The position numbers and the translations under genes were made by a program. From positions 2,108,001 through 2,172,000 of the forward strand of contig JBBCGR010000003.1 in assembly GCA_037201625.1 (NCBI GenBank): a stretch of DNA of 64,000 nucleotides, read 5' to 3'. The notes below the pieces were generated by a model. It was given only the letters and a program-made list of their open reading frames with translations. It was not told the DNA's origin and made no database searches. Of the stretch, positions 8,374 to 17,060 are shown piece after piece. Numbering within the stretch: the stretch's first letter is position 1; each line of letters starts with the position of its first letter. The stretch comes from JAMXLO01 sp037201625. GTDB lineage: Bacteria; Pseudomonadota; Alphaproteobacteria; Acetobacterales; Acetobacteraceae.

Positions 8374-9789
8374 TCAGGGCAGCACCTTGCCCGGGTTCAT
8401 GATGCCCAGCGGATCGAGCGCCGCCTTGATCCGCTGCATCACCGCCAGTTCCGCCCCGCCGCGCCAGTCCGGCATCATGTAGGGCTTCAGCCGGCCGATG
8501 CCGTGCTCGGCCGAGAAGCTGCCGTCGAGCGCACGCACAACCTCGTTCACCGTGTCCATGATCGCGTGGTCCTGTGCGAGGAACCACGCGCCGTCCGCAT
8601 CGACCGGCTGCTCCAGGTTGAAGTGGATGTTGCCGTCGCCCATGTGGCCGAACGGCACGACGCGGATGCCCGGCATCAGCGCCTCGCACGCAGCGGTCGC
8701 ACGGCGGATGAACTCCGGCACCTTGGAGACCGGCACCGACACGTCGTTCTTCACGCTGGCGCCCTCGCGCTTCTGCCCCTCGGAGTGCTCCTCGCGCAGC
8801 CGCCAGATCGCCGCGCGCTGCGCCTCGGATTCCGCGATCGCCGCGTCGGTCACCACGCCATCGGCGAGTGCGCCCTCCAGCACCGCCTCCAGCGTCGCGC
8901 GCAGCCCGGCATCCGGGCGCGGCGTGGCGAGTTCCACCAGCACGTAGTTGGGCGCCGGCGCGGCGAGCGGCAGCACCGCGCCCTCGATGTGGCGCAGCAC
9001 GAACTCCGTGCCGAGGCCGGACATCAGTTCGAAGGCGCTGATCGCGGCGGGGTCGTGCGACTGGAAGCGGCCGAACAGGTTCAGCGCCGCCTCGGGCGAG
9101 GCGACGGCGCAGAACGCCACCGCCACCTCGCGCGGGCGCGGCACCAGCTTCAGCACCGCGGCGGTGATGATGCCGAGGGTGCCCTCGGAGCCGACGAAAA
9201 GCTGGCGCAGGCAATAGCCGGTGTTGTCTTTGCGCAGCCGGCGCAGCCCGTTCCACACCGTGCCGTCGGCCAGCACCACCTCCAGCCCCAGCACCAGGTC
9301 GCGCGCGTTGCCGTAGCGCACCGTGTTGTTGCCGCCGGCGTTCACCGCCAGCACGCCGCCGATCTGCGCGCTGCCCTCGGACGAGATCGACAGCGGCAGC
9401 AGGCAGCGCGCTTCGGCGGCGGCATTCTGCGCCGCCTTCAGCGTGACGCCGGCCTCCAGCGTCATGGTGAGGTCGAGCGGGTCGATGTCGCGGATGCGCG
9501 TCAGCCGCGACGTGCTGAGCACCAGTTCGCGGCCGTTGTCGGCCGGCGTAGCGCCGCCCACCATCGAGGTATTGCCGCCCTGCGGCACCACCGGCACGCG
9601 CTGCTCGGCGCACAGCCGCACCACCTGCGCCAATTCCTCGGTGGAGCCGGGCCGGACCACCGCCGGGGTGCGGCCGCGGTAGAGGCGGCGCCAGTCCTCG
9701 ACATAGGCGGCGGTGTCGCTCGCCTCGGTCAGCAGGCCGGGTCCGCCCACGATGGTGCGGATGGTTTCGAGCAGGGCGGCGTCGGACAT
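8374..9789 (-). CDS. FAD-binding oxidase/dehydrogenase, GlcD / D-2-hydroxyacid type
   Basis: A 471-residue VAO/PCMH-fold flavoprotein. The N-terminal FAD domain contains VPVVPQGGNTSMVGGATP (~residues 66-83) and GGVLAVNAGGNNTVRYGNARD (~143-163). The C-terminal FAD-oxidase domain has GHMGDGNIHFN and the late HGIGRLK motif. Relatives oxidise D-lactate, D-2-hydroxyglutarate or glycolate and pass electrons to a flavoprotein or quinone. The exact substrate cannot be read from the sequence. It is 136 bp upstream of the polyketide operon on the same strand and diverges from the maoC-pyrF pair; no functional link to either is obvious. Confidence 0.88.
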   Translation of the reverse strand: MSDAALLETIRTIVGGPGLLTEASDTAAYVEDWRRLYRGRTPAVVRPGSTEELAQVVRLCAEQRVPVVPQGGNTSMVGGATPADNGRELVLSTSRLTRIRDIDPLDLTMTLEAGVTLKAAQNAAAEARCLLPLSISSEGSAQIGGVLAVNAGGNNTVRYGNARDLVLGLEVVLADGTVWNGLRRLRKDNTGYCLRQLFVGSEGTLGIITAAVLKLVPRPREVAVAFCAVASPEAALNLFGRFQSHDPAAISAFELMSGLGTEFVLRHIEGAVLPLAAPAPNYVLVELATPRPDAGLRATLEAVLEGALADGVVTDAAIAESEAQRAAIWRLREEHSEGQKREGASVKNDVSVPVSKVPEFIRRATAACEALMPGIRVVPFGHMGDGNIHFNLEQPVDADGAWFLAQDHAIMDTVNEVVRALDGSFSAEHGIGRLKPYMMPDWRGGAELAVMQRIKAALDPLGIMNPGKVLP

Positions 9790-9847
9790 GGGCGGACCTC
9801 CGCGCGGCAGCGTAGTCCGGCCGCGCCGGTCCCGCTATGCTGGCGCC

Positions 9848-10294
9848 ATGGACAGTCTGTACCTGGAGGACCTGCGGGTCGGACAGCGCTTCGTCAGCGG
9901 CAGCCACACGCTGGAGGCGGTCGAGATCACCCGCTTCGCCGCCGAGTACGATCCGCAGCCGTTCCACCTGGACGATACGGCGGGGCGGGACTCGCTGTTC
10001 GGCGGGCTGGTGGCGAGCGGCTGGCACACCGCGGCCACCACGATGCGGCTGATCGTGGCGGGTGGGCTGCCGATCGCCGGCGGCATCATCGGCTCGGGCG
10101 GCGAACTGATGTGGACCACGCCGGTGCGGCCCGGCGATACGCTGCACGTGGAGTGCGAGGTGCTGGAGATCACGCTGTCGCGCTCGCGGCCGGATCGCGG
10201 CACGGTGGTGGTGCGGTGCCTGACCAGGAACCAGAAGGGCGAGACGGTGCAGAGCTTCACCCCCAAACTCATCGTGCGGCGGCGGGCGGCCTGA
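9848..10294 (+). CDS. MaoC-like hotdog-fold dehydratase
   Basis: A 148-residue single hotdog domain. The MaoC hydratase motif is present: YDPQPFHLDD supplies the Asp/His pair, followed by FGGLVASGWHTAA. Family members hydrate or dehydrate enoyl-CoA thioesters; the substrate here is unknown. The chosen ATG starts MDSLYLEDLRVGQ, the normal family N-terminus. The stop codon overlaps the ATG of pyrF (TGATG), so the two are probably co-transcribed although their pathways differ. The 58-bp gap to the divergent FAD oxidase must contain the promoters for both. Confidence 0.88.
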   Translation: MDSLYLEDLRVGQRFVSGSHTLEAVEITRFAAEYDPQPFHLDDTAGRDSLFGGLVASGWHTAATTMRLIVAGGLPIAGGIIGSGGELMWTTPVRPGDTLHVECEVLEITLSRSRPDRGTVVVRCLTRNQKGETVQSFTPKLIVRRRAA

Positions 10295-11040
10295 TGGCGG
10301 CGCGCGACATCCCGGCCGCGATGGCCGACCGGCTGATCGTGGCGCTCGACGTGCCCACGATCGAGGCTGCGGCGCGGCTGGCCGACCGGCTCGACGGCGT
10401 CGTGTCGTTCTTCAAGGTCGGGCTGTGGCTGCTGTACGCGCCGGGCGCCGAGCGCTTCATCGACGGGCTGATCGAGAGCGGCAGGCGGGTGTTCCTCGAC
10501 GCCAAGATGTATGACATTGGCGAGACGGTACGGCAGGGCGTGGCGCGAGCGGCGGAGCGCGGGGTGAGCCTGGTCACCGTGCACGGCGACCCGGAGATCA
10601 TGCGCGCGGCGGTTGCCGGGCGCGGCGCCGCGACGCGCACCAAGGTGTTCGCGATCAGCGTGCTGACCAGCCTGAACGACGCAGCGGTGCAAGAGATGGG
10701 CTACGCGCTGCCAGTCGCCGACCTGATCCGGCTGCGCGTGCGCCAGGCGGTGGCGGCCGGCTGCGACGGCATGATCGCATCGGCCGCGGATGACCCGAAC
10801 GCGATCCGCGCGATGGCCGGCGCCGAGGGGCTGCTGATCGCGACGCCGGGCATCCGCGAGCCGGGCGGGGACGTGCACGACCAGAAGCGCGTGGCGACGC
10901 CGGCGCAGGCGATCGCGCGCGGCGCCGACTACCTGGTGGTCGGCCGGCCGATCGCCCAGGCCGCCGATCCCGCCGAGGCGGCGCGGCGGATCGTCGCCGA
11001 TATGGAACGCGGCGCGGGCCTGGCTGGCGCGGGCGGCTGA
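10294..11040 (+). CDS. pyrF: Orotidine-5'-phosphate decarboxylase
   Basis: Catalyses the last step of UMP synthesis, decarboxylation of OMP. The 248-residue protein begins with LIVALDVPTIEAA and carries the active-site DAKMYDIGETV motif (equivalent to DxKxxDI), with VTVHGD and late TPGIREPGGDVHDQKRVATP and DYLVVGRPI phosphate-binding motifs. The ATG overlaps the stop of the upstream maoC-like gene. A second ATG nine codons in (MADRLIVALD) matches many homologues more closely and could be the true start. Confidence 0.96.
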   Translation: MAARDIPAAMADRLIVALDVPTIEAAARLADRLDGVVSFFKVGLWLLYAPGAERFIDGLIESGRRVFLDAKMYDIGETVRQGVARAAERGVSLVTVHGDPEIMRAAVAGRGAATRTKVFAISVLTSLNDAAVQEMGYALPVADLIRLRVRQAVAAGCDGMIASAADDPNAIRAMAGAEGLLIATPGIREPGGDVHDQKRVATPAQAIARGADYLVVGRPIAQAADPAEAARRIVADMERGAGLAGAGG

Positions 11041-11206
11041 CCGGCCGCTACCGCCGAGGGCACGTCCTCGACGGCAGCCGTGGCGGACGGCCGAGCCGCC
11101 GCTGCCCATCGCCGCCGGCATTTGTTGACACTGCGCAATGCCCCGCGCCATCTGGCCGGCAGGCCGCACAGCCCGCCAGAACGATCGGCCTCAGGGAAAC
11201 GCTCCG

Positions 11207-12412
11207 ATGACCCAGCAATCGCCCGGTCCTGCCCGCCGCCGGTTTCTCGGCAGCATGGCACTCGGCGCCGCGACGCTTGCCGCCGGCTATGACGCCGCCG
11301 CGGCAGGCAATGACGGCCACGCCACCGGCTACGACGCCGCGCCCGCAGGCAGCGTCATGAAGACGGTGCCGCGCAAGCCGGGCGATCCGGTCACCTTCAC
11401 CGCCAATCTCGACCGCAACCCGGCGAAGGCGACCTCCGGCGGCTGGGCGCGCGAGGTTACGGCACGCCACCTGCCGCTGTCCGAGGGTATCGCCGCCGCC
11501 CACCTGTTCATCAATGCCGGCGGCTCGCGCGAGATGCACTGGCATGGCTCGGCCGCCGAATGGGCATTCGTCTTCGCCGGCCACTGCCAGATCGTCGTGC
11601 TGGACCCCGACGGCGTGGTGGAGGTCGCCAATCTCGGGCCTGGCGACGTCTGGTTCTTTCCCAAGGGGCACGCGCACGCGATCTCGACCCTGGGCGAGGA
11701 GCCCTGCCACTCCTTGCTGATCTTCGACGATGGCCTGTTCTCGGAGCGCGGCACGTTCGGCATCAGCGACTGGGTCAGCCGGCTCGACGCGGCGACGCTC
11801 GGGCGCAATTTCGGGGTGCCGGCGGCGAGTGCCGCGGCGTTCCCGCAGGGTGAGACCTATATCAACCAGGGCGAGGTGATCCCGCTGGACGGCGCCATCG
11901 CCCAGTCGGTCGCCGAGCTTCCGGCCACGCGCAGCCACCGCTACCGGCTGATGGCCGAGAAGCCGTGGCGCAGCTTCCCGGGCGGCTCGCTGCACCTCGC
12001 CTCGGGCCGCGAGTTCCCGGTGTCGAGCACCATGACGGGCCTGGTCATCCGCCTGCAGCCGGGCGCCATGCAGGAGTTGCACTGGCATCCCAACGCCAAC
12101 GAGTGGTTCTATGTCTCGCGCGGGCGGGTGCGCGCGACGCTGTTCGGGGCCGACAAGCGGATGGCGGTGGCCGAAGCAGTGGTGGGCGACGTCGGCTATT
12201 TCCCCCAGGGCTGGGGCCATTCCTTCGAGGCCCTCGGCAGCGAGCCCTGCGAGATCGTCACCGCGCTCGACAACCCGGTCTACCAGGACAGCTCGCTGTC
12301 CGAGTGGATCGCCAAGGTGCCGCCCTATGTGCTGAGCAACAATCTCGGCCTGACCGAGGCGCTGCTGGCGCAGTTTCCCAAGCAGAAGCTGTGGATCGCG
12401 GGCGGTGCCTGA
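11207..12412 (+). CDS. Bicupin, oxalate decarboxylase family, Tat-exported
   Basis: A 401-residue double cupin that aligns closely with Bacillus OxdC, which converts oxalate to formate and CO2 using Mn. Site 1 ligands are H111, H113, E118 and H157; site 2 ligands are H292, H294, E299 and H338. The lid loop reads FDDGLFSERGTF where OxdC has SENST; the catalytic Glu equivalent (E180) is kept but its neighbours differ, so decarboxylase versus oxidase activity is uncertain. A twin-arginine signal (RRRFLG at residues 10-15) implies periplasmic folding after export. AGGGAAA precedes the ATG by ~8 bp. It is followed convergently by zapE. Confidence 0.88.
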   Translation: MTQQSPGPARRRFLGSMALGAATLAAGYDAAAAGNDGHATGYDAAPAGSVMKTVPRKPGDPVTFTANLDRNPAKATSGGWAREVTARHLPLSEGIAAAHLFINAGGSREMHWHGSAAEWAFVFAGHCQIVVLDPDGVVEVANLGPGDVWFFPKGHAHAISTLGEEPCHSLLIFDDGLFSERGTFGISDWVSRLDAATLGRNFGVPAASAAAFPQGETYINQGEVIPLDGAIAQSVAELPATRSHRYRLMAEKPWRSFPGGSLHLASGREFPVSSTMTGLVIRLQPGAMQELHWHPNANEWFYVSRGRVRATLFGADKRMAVAEAVVGDVGYFPQGWGHSFEALGSEPCEIVTALDNPVYQDSSLSEWIAKVPPYVLSNNLGLTEALLAQFPKQKLWIAGGA

Positions 12413-12415
12413 AGG

Positions 12416-13567
12416 TTAGGCCAGATGCGGCTGCTCCAGCCAGTCCTGGCTCTGCATCTCGTCGAGCCGCGAGGCGGTGCGCTCGAACATCTTGGCGTTC
12501 TCGCCGCGCTGGTAGAGCTGGTCGGGCAGCGCATCGGCCGAGGCGATCAGCTTCACCCGCTGGTCGTAGAGCGTGTCGACCAGCACGATGAACCGCCGCG
12601 CCTTGTCGTAGTTGTCGGGCGACAGGCGCGGGATGCCGTCCAGGATCAGCGTGTGGAAGCGCTGGGCCAGCGCCAGGTAGTCGCCGGCGCCGAGTGCCGT
12701 GCCGCACAGCAGGTCGAAGTCGCAGCGCGCCACGCCATCGGCGGCGAGCGGCACGACGAAGGCCCGCCCCATCACCCACAGCGTCTCTGGCGCGCCCGCC
12801 GCTCCCCCGGTGAGTTCGGCGAAGCTGCGGTCGAGTTCGCGGTCGGCGCGCGCATCCGCCGGCACCAGCCAGGTGCGCAGGCCGCGCAGCCGCGCGCGGC
12901 GGAAGTCGCGGCCGGCGTCCATCATCACGAGGTCGAGCCGCTGCTTGATCAGCGCGATGAACGGTAGGAAGGCATCGCGGCCCGGCTGGCCCTTGAACAG
13001 GTCGTCCGGCACCACGTTGGAGGTGGCGACCACCACCACGCCGCGGTCGAACAGCGCCTGGAACAGCCGGCCCAGGATCATCGCATCGGCGATGTCGTTG
13101 ACCTGGAACTCATCGAAGCACAGCAGCGCCGCATCGGCCGCGAGCGCATCGGCCAGCGGCGGGATCGGGTCGTCGATCCCCGGATTGGCGCGCTTGAAGG
13201 CGTGGAACCGCGCGTGGACGTTCTGCATGAAGCGGTGAAAGTGGATGCGCTGCTTGCGGCGGACGCGGGCGGCGGCGAAGAAGAGGTCCATCAGCATGGA
13301 CTTGCCGCGTCCCACCTCACCCACGAGGTACAGCCCGTGCGGCGGCGCTGCCGGGGTCTCGCGGCGCAGCAGACGGGCGAACAGGCTGCCGGCCGCCGGC
13401 GCGCGCGGCGGCGGATCGTAGCCGTCCAGCCGTTCCCACAGGGTCTGCAGCCGCTCGGCGGCACGCTCCTGCGAGGCGTCGGGCGCAAGGTCGCCAGCCG
13501 CCACCAGCGCCCGGAAGGCTGGCAGCGGCCCACGCTGCGCAGCGGTGTCGGCGCCCGGGCTGTCCAT
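12416..13567 (-). CDS. zapE: AFG1-like ATPase, cell division protein ZapE
   Basis: A 383-residue P-loop ATPase of the AFG1/ZapE family. The Walker A motif is GEVGRGKSMLMDLFF (~residues 83-97), the Walker B is ALLCFDEFQVNDIADAMILGRLF, and the family-typical IHFHRFM lies between them. In E. coli ZapE binds FtsZ and affects the Z-ring under stress; mitochondrial AFG1 acts in respiratory-protein quality control. The start is set at the ATG giving MDSPGADTAAQ, just after which similarity begins. It stands alone, converging on the bicupin gene and diverging from the dioxygenase at 13637. Confidence 0.93.
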   Translation of the reverse strand: MDSPGADTAAQRGPLPAFRALVAAGDLAPDASQERAAERLQTLWERLDGYDPPPRAPAAGSLFARLLRRETPAAPPHGLYLVGEVGRGKSMLMDLFFAAARVRRKQRIHFHRFMQNVHARFHAFKRANPGIDDPIPPLADALAADAALLCFDEFQVNDIADAMILGRLFQALFDRGVVVVATSNVVPDDLFKGQPGRDAFLPFIALIKQRLDLVMMDAGRDFRRARLRGLRTWLVPADARADRELDRSFAELTGGAAGAPETLWVMGRAFVVPLAADGVARCDFDLLCGTALGAGDYLALAQRFHTLILDGIPRLSPDNYDKARRFIVLVDTLYDQRVKLIASADALPDQLYQRGENAKMFERTASRLDEMQSQDWLEQPHLA

Positions 13568-13636
13568 GTCGGCGCCGCAGATAGCGCGTCGGCGGCCGGG
13601 GTTCAACGCGTCGGCAACCGTGGTAAGCAGCGCCGC

Positions 13637-14269
13637 ATGACCCTGCTCGACTACGCTGCGCTGCGCGCCACGCCGATGGCCGCCGATCCGTTCCCCCACG
13701 TCGTGGTGCCGGACTTCGTGCCGCCGGCAGCGCTGCGCGCGGTGGTGGCCGACCTGCCGCCGATGGGCCGGCGCGGATCGTTTCCGCTGGTCGCGCTGAC
13801 CCTGGGACCCAGCGCGAGGGCGCTGATGGAGGAGCTGGAGGGGGCGGCGCTGCGCGAGGCGATCGCGGCGAAGTTCGGCCTCGACCTGGGCGATGCGCCG
13901 ACGATGCTGACGCTGCGCGGGCGGACCAACGAGCGTGACGGCTTCGTCCATGTGGATTCGACCGCCAAGCGGGTGACGGTACTGCTGTACCTCAACCCGG
14001 CGACCGATGCCTGGGCGCAGCACGAGGGCTGCCTGCGGCTGCTGCGCGGGCCGGACGACCTGGAGGACTACACGGTGGAGGTGCCGCCGGTGAACGGCAC
14101 GCTGCTGGTGTTTCCCAACGGGCCGGCTGCCTGGCACGGGCATCGCCGGTTCTGCGGGCAGCGCTACTCGGTGCAGCTCAATTACATGACGACGGACGCA
14201 AAGGCGCGCAGCGAACTGCGGCGCCACCGGCTGTCGGCGTTCATGAAACGCCTGACGCGGGCGGCATGA
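13637..14269 (+). CDS. 2-oxoglutarate/Fe(II)-dependent oxygenase
   Basis: A 210-residue jellyroll dioxygenase. Iron ligands are H105 and D107 (HVDS) and H167 (AWHGHRR); R176 (QRYSVQLNY) is placed to bind 2-oxoglutarate. The substrate is unknown. It resembles small prolyl-4-hydroxylase-like or sugar/side-chain hydroxylases of proteobacteria. The next gene (PhyH family) is another Fe(II) dioxygenase 77 bp downstream on the same strand, which may mean shared regulation. Confidence 0.82.
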   Translation: MTLLDYAALRATPMAADPFPHVVVPDFVPPAALRAVVADLPPMGRRGSFPLVALTLGPSARALMEELEGAALREAIAAKFGLDLGDAPTMLTLRGRTNERDGFVHVDSTAKRVTVLLYLNPATDAWAQHEGCLRLLRGPDDLEDYTVEVPPVNGTLLVFPNGPAAWHGHRRFCGQRYSVQLNYMTTDAKARSELRRHRLSAFMKRLTRAA

Positions 14270-14346
14270 ACCGCGGGTTCGCCCTGGCCGCCGCCGCGCC
14301 GATTGGCTAGAAGTCCAGATCACGGATTGCGATCAAGGAACCGCTG

Positions 14347-15294
14347 ATGCCCGGCTCATTCAAGCCTGAGGTGACGCTCCCCGCGCTGTGGACCGATCGG
14401 CCGGAATGGCTGACCCATCTGCGCGCCCTCGCCGCCACCGGGCACATCAACCAGACCGACGCGGACCAGCTTGCGCATTTCGCCGAACACGGCTGGCTGG
14501 TGATGGAGCGCGCGATCGAGCCCGACCTGGTCGATGCGTTCGTCAGCGACATCCGCAACATGCACAAGTTTCCCGGCTACTTCGCCACCACCGACTTCCG
14601 CGGCAGGCGGTCACAGAAGCTCAACGGCAACCAGCCGGATACGACCGAGAGTCTTTATGACCTCTACGTGAACATGCAGTCGTCGCGCCAGGTCTGCATG
14701 CATCCGAAGATCACGCGCTTCCTCAGCCTGGTGTTCCAGTCGAGGGTCCTGGCCTTCCAGCAGCTCCTGTTCCAGACCACCAACGGCCACCAGTGGCACC
14801 AGGACCCGGCCTATGTCGCGGTGGACGTGCCGACGTTCCTGGCGGCCACCTGGATCGCGCTGCAGGACATCCAGGAGGGCAGCGGCGAGCTGGCCTACTA
14901 CGACCGCAGCCACCGGCTGCCACATTACATCTTCGGCAACGGCTCCAAGCACCACGACGGCGCGACCGAGGATTATTCCCAGGCGATGGAAGAAGCCTGC
15001 AAGTCACGCCAGCTTGCCCACCACCGGCTGCTCGCCAAGAAGGGCGACGTATTCTTCTGGGCCGCCGACCTGGTGCACCGGAGCCACCCGATGTCGCTCC
15101 CGTCGGGCACGCCGCGCCTGTCCTGCGTCACGCATTACTGCCCGGCGACGTCCGCGCCGCTGTGGTTCAACGAGGTCGAGCGGCGGGGCATCGAGCCCTA
15201 TTGGGACGCGGGCGGCTTCGCCAGTTCGTTCTACAAGCTGCCCAATCTCAGCCAGATGATCCGTCCGGACCCGCGCTGGGAATTCTACAACTGA
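14347..15294 (+). CDS. Phytanoyl-CoA dioxygenase (PhyH) family protein
   Basis: A 315-residue non-haem iron oxygenase. The ligands H151 and D153 lie in the HQWHQDPAYV motif and the distal H244 in ADLVHRSHP. An arginine in GTPRLSCVTHY is positioned for 2-oxoglutarate. PhyH proteins hydroxylate lipids, ectoine, phosphonates or specialised metabolites; nothing here fixes the substrate. The following 255 bp (15295-15549) contains a short CGGAAT/ATTCCG hairpin about 35 bp past the stop with no T-run, and two TTGACA hexamers upstream of the RTX gene. Confidence 0.85.
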   Translation: MPGSFKPEVTLPALWTDRPEWLTHLRALAATGHINQTDADQLAHFAEHGWLVMERAIEPDLVDAFVSDIRNMHKFPGYFATTDFRGRRSQKLNGNQPDTTESLYDLYVNMQSSRQVCMHPKITRFLSLVFQSRVLAFQQLLFQTTNGHQWHQDPAYVAVDVPTFLAATWIALQDIQEGSGELAYYDRSHRLPHYIFGNGSKHHDGATEDYSQAMEEACKSRQLAHHRLLAKKGDVFFWAADLVHRSHPMSLPSGTPRLSCVTHYCPATSAPLWFNEVERRGIEPYWDAGGFASSFYKLPNLSQMIRPDPRWEFYN

Positions 15295-15365
15295 TCACGA
15301 ATGACGGCCGCATGCGCCGGCATGACGGAATATTCTGTGATTCCGCCGGAGTGTTGCGCGGGCGA

Positions 15366-15396
15366 TTGACAGTTTATTGACAAACGGCACTTTAAC
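15366..15396 (+). promoter_or_regulatory. Possible promoter upstream of the RTX-type gene
   Basis: Two TTGACA hexamers (15366-15371 and 15377-15382) occur in an unusually AT-rich patch, followed by CTTTAAC near 15390-15396. The first hexamer has an 18-19 bp spacer to a weak -10 (CTTTAA/TTTAAC). The position, ~155 bp before the RTX start, would leave a long 5' leader. Only the hexamers are clear; the pairing is a guess. Confidence 0.3.
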
Positions 15397-15549
15397 GCTG
15401 CGCGCCGCACAATAGGCGACGATCTACCTGGCAATTAGCGGCGTGTTGCAGTGCAATAACGCCCCACTTCCGGTGCCACTGCGGACCCGCCTGCACACTC
15501 CCTCCCAATCGTCCCGGCACTTCAGCACGGGACCCCGGGAGATCTGGAC

Positions 15550-16947
15550 ATGCCGACAGTCACCGTCGAGGGCGCGCACGGCAAGACCGTAACCCTGAAC
15601 TTCGATACCAACGCGAATGCCGCCCTGGCCCGCAAGCTCGCGGCGGCGATCACCGCCGGGGTGCAGGGAGGCAGCATCCTGGCCGCCGTCGACACCGACG
15701 GCCCGCCCCCGCCGCTGGCCCCCGGCAAGACCGGCGAGTTCGTGCAGAAGCACGCCGGCACCGCCGTCCTGACCGCAGGCTACAAGGCCTACGTCAACAC
15801 CGCGAAGGATGCCACTGTCTTCGGCTCGGGCGAGAACGACACATCGGTGCTGTCCAGCACCGGCAACCTGCGGTTCCTCGCGTCCGCCGGGTCCGGCACG
15901 GTGGTGGCCGGCGGCGGCGACAACCGCATCCTGATCGCGGCGACCGACAAGGGCGGCTGGTCGGTCAACACCGGCAAGGGCGACGACACGGTCAGCGCGC
16001 TGGGCAGCGGCAACGACACCATCAGTGCCGGTGCCGGCCACAACGCCATCATGCTGGGCGGCGGCAAGGACTTCGTGCAGTCGACCGGCGACGACAGCAT
16101 CCTCGCCGGCTCCGGCCACGCGACGATCAGCGCGATCGGCAAGCACGACGTGCTGATCCAGGGCAATGCCAGCAAATTGCTGTTCGTGGGCGGGGAGGGC
16201 TCCGCCACGCTGTTCGGCGGCAGCGGCAGCGACACGTTCTACGGCGGTGACGGCAAGAACCTGGTCTATGGCGGCAGCGGCGGCCACAACCTGCTGTTCG
16301 CCGGCAACGGCCAGGCCACGCTGTTCGGTGGCGGCGACGGCGACCAACTCTACGCCGAGGGCGGCAAGCGGCAGGCGCTGCATGCCGGCGCGGGCAACGA
16401 GACGCTGTCTGGGTTCTTCGCCTCGGGCGCCAACTCGTTCTACGGCGGCTCCGGGTCGGCGCAGATCACCGGCGGCATGGGCAACGACACGTTCGTCGCA
16501 GGCACCGGCGCGGCGACCGTGAGCGGCAGCTTCGGCAAGGACATGTTCGTGTTCACCAAGGGCCAGGCCGGCGGCACGGTGCTGATCGAGGACTTCACCA
16601 AGGGCGAGAAGATCGACCTGCAAGGCTACGGCAGAAACGAGGTGACCAAGGCGCTGAAGTCGCAGCACAAGGAGGGGGGCTCCGACACCATCACGCTGTC
16701 CGACAACACCAGGATCACCTTCGCCGGCATCAACGGCCTGTCGGCGAGCGACTTCTCGGTCAGCGGTGACGGCAGCGGCGACGGACACGGCCACCAGGGC
16801 GGCGGCCACGGGAAACACGACGCCGGACAGCACGGCCACGGCCACCCCAACAGCCACGACGGCTTTGGCGGCGGCAAAGGCTTCGGCGGCGGCCACGACG
16901 ACCACGGCAAGGGCCAGGGACCGTTCGGCGGCCACTGGAACCACTGA
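15550..16947 (+). CDS. RTX-like calcium-binding repeat protein with His/Gly-rich tail
   Basis: A 465-residue protein with no N-terminal signal peptide. Residues ~85-345 hold degenerate RTX-type repeats (for example GGSGSDTFYGGDGKN, GGMGNDTFVAG), which fold into Ca2+-binding parallel beta-rolls. A serralysin-like terminal module follows (FVFTKGQAGGTVLIEDFTKGEKIDLQGY is its core, ~350-380). Such proteins usually leave by type I secretion using a C-terminal signal. Here the last ~53 residues are instead a His/Gly/Asp tail with 12 histidines, suggestive of Zn/Ni/Cu binding. No type I secretion gene lies nearby. Function unknown: adhesin, matrix or metal-binding roles are all possible. Confidence 0.78.
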   Translation: MPTVTVEGAHGKTVTLNFDTNANAALARKLAAAITAGVQGGSILAAVDTDGPPPPLAPGKTGEFVQKHAGTAVLTAGYKAYVNTAKDATVFGSGENDTSVLSSTGNLRFLASAGSGTVVAGGGDNRILIAATDKGGWSVNTGKGDDTVSALGSGNDTISAGAGHNAIMLGGGKDFVQSTGDDSILAGSGHATISAIGKHDVLIQGNASKLLFVGGEGSATLFGGSGSDTFYGGDGKNLVYGGSGGHNLLFAGNGQATLFGGGDGDQLYAEGGKRQALHAGAGNETLSGFFASGANSFYGGSGSAQITGGMGNDTFVAGTGAATVSGSFGKDMFVFTKGQAGGTVLIEDFTKGEKIDLQGYGRNEVTKALKSQHKEGGSDTITLSDNTRITFAGINGLSASDFSVSGDGSGDGHGHQGGGHGKHDAGQHGHGHPNSHDGFGGGKGFGGGHDDHGKGQGPFGGHWNH

Positions 16948-17060
16948 CGGACCACCGCCCGCCCGAGCGGCACGGATGCGGATCGCGATCGGCCGGTCGG
17001 CATCGACCGTCACCGAACCGCGATATCCGCACCCCTCGCCGCGGTGCCAGTCTGCCCGCC

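Noticed and set aside
8353..9847. Long plus-strand open frame running into maoC and pyrF
   Set aside because: The part opposite the FAD oxidase has no motifs; the real plus-strand genes begin at 9848 and 10294.
11125..11153. TTGACA upstream of the bicupin gene as a promoter
   Set aside because: No acceptable -10 at 16-18 bp; a single -35-like hexamer is not enough.
15300..15360. Intrinsic terminator after the PhyH gene
   Set aside because: Only a 6-bp CGGAAT/ATTCCG stem with an 8-base loop and no T-run.
15424..17013. A 529-codon minus-strand open frame opposite the RTX gene
   Set aside because: Val/Ala-rich low-complexity antisense of the Gly/Asp repeats; the plus frame has recognisable RTX repeats.
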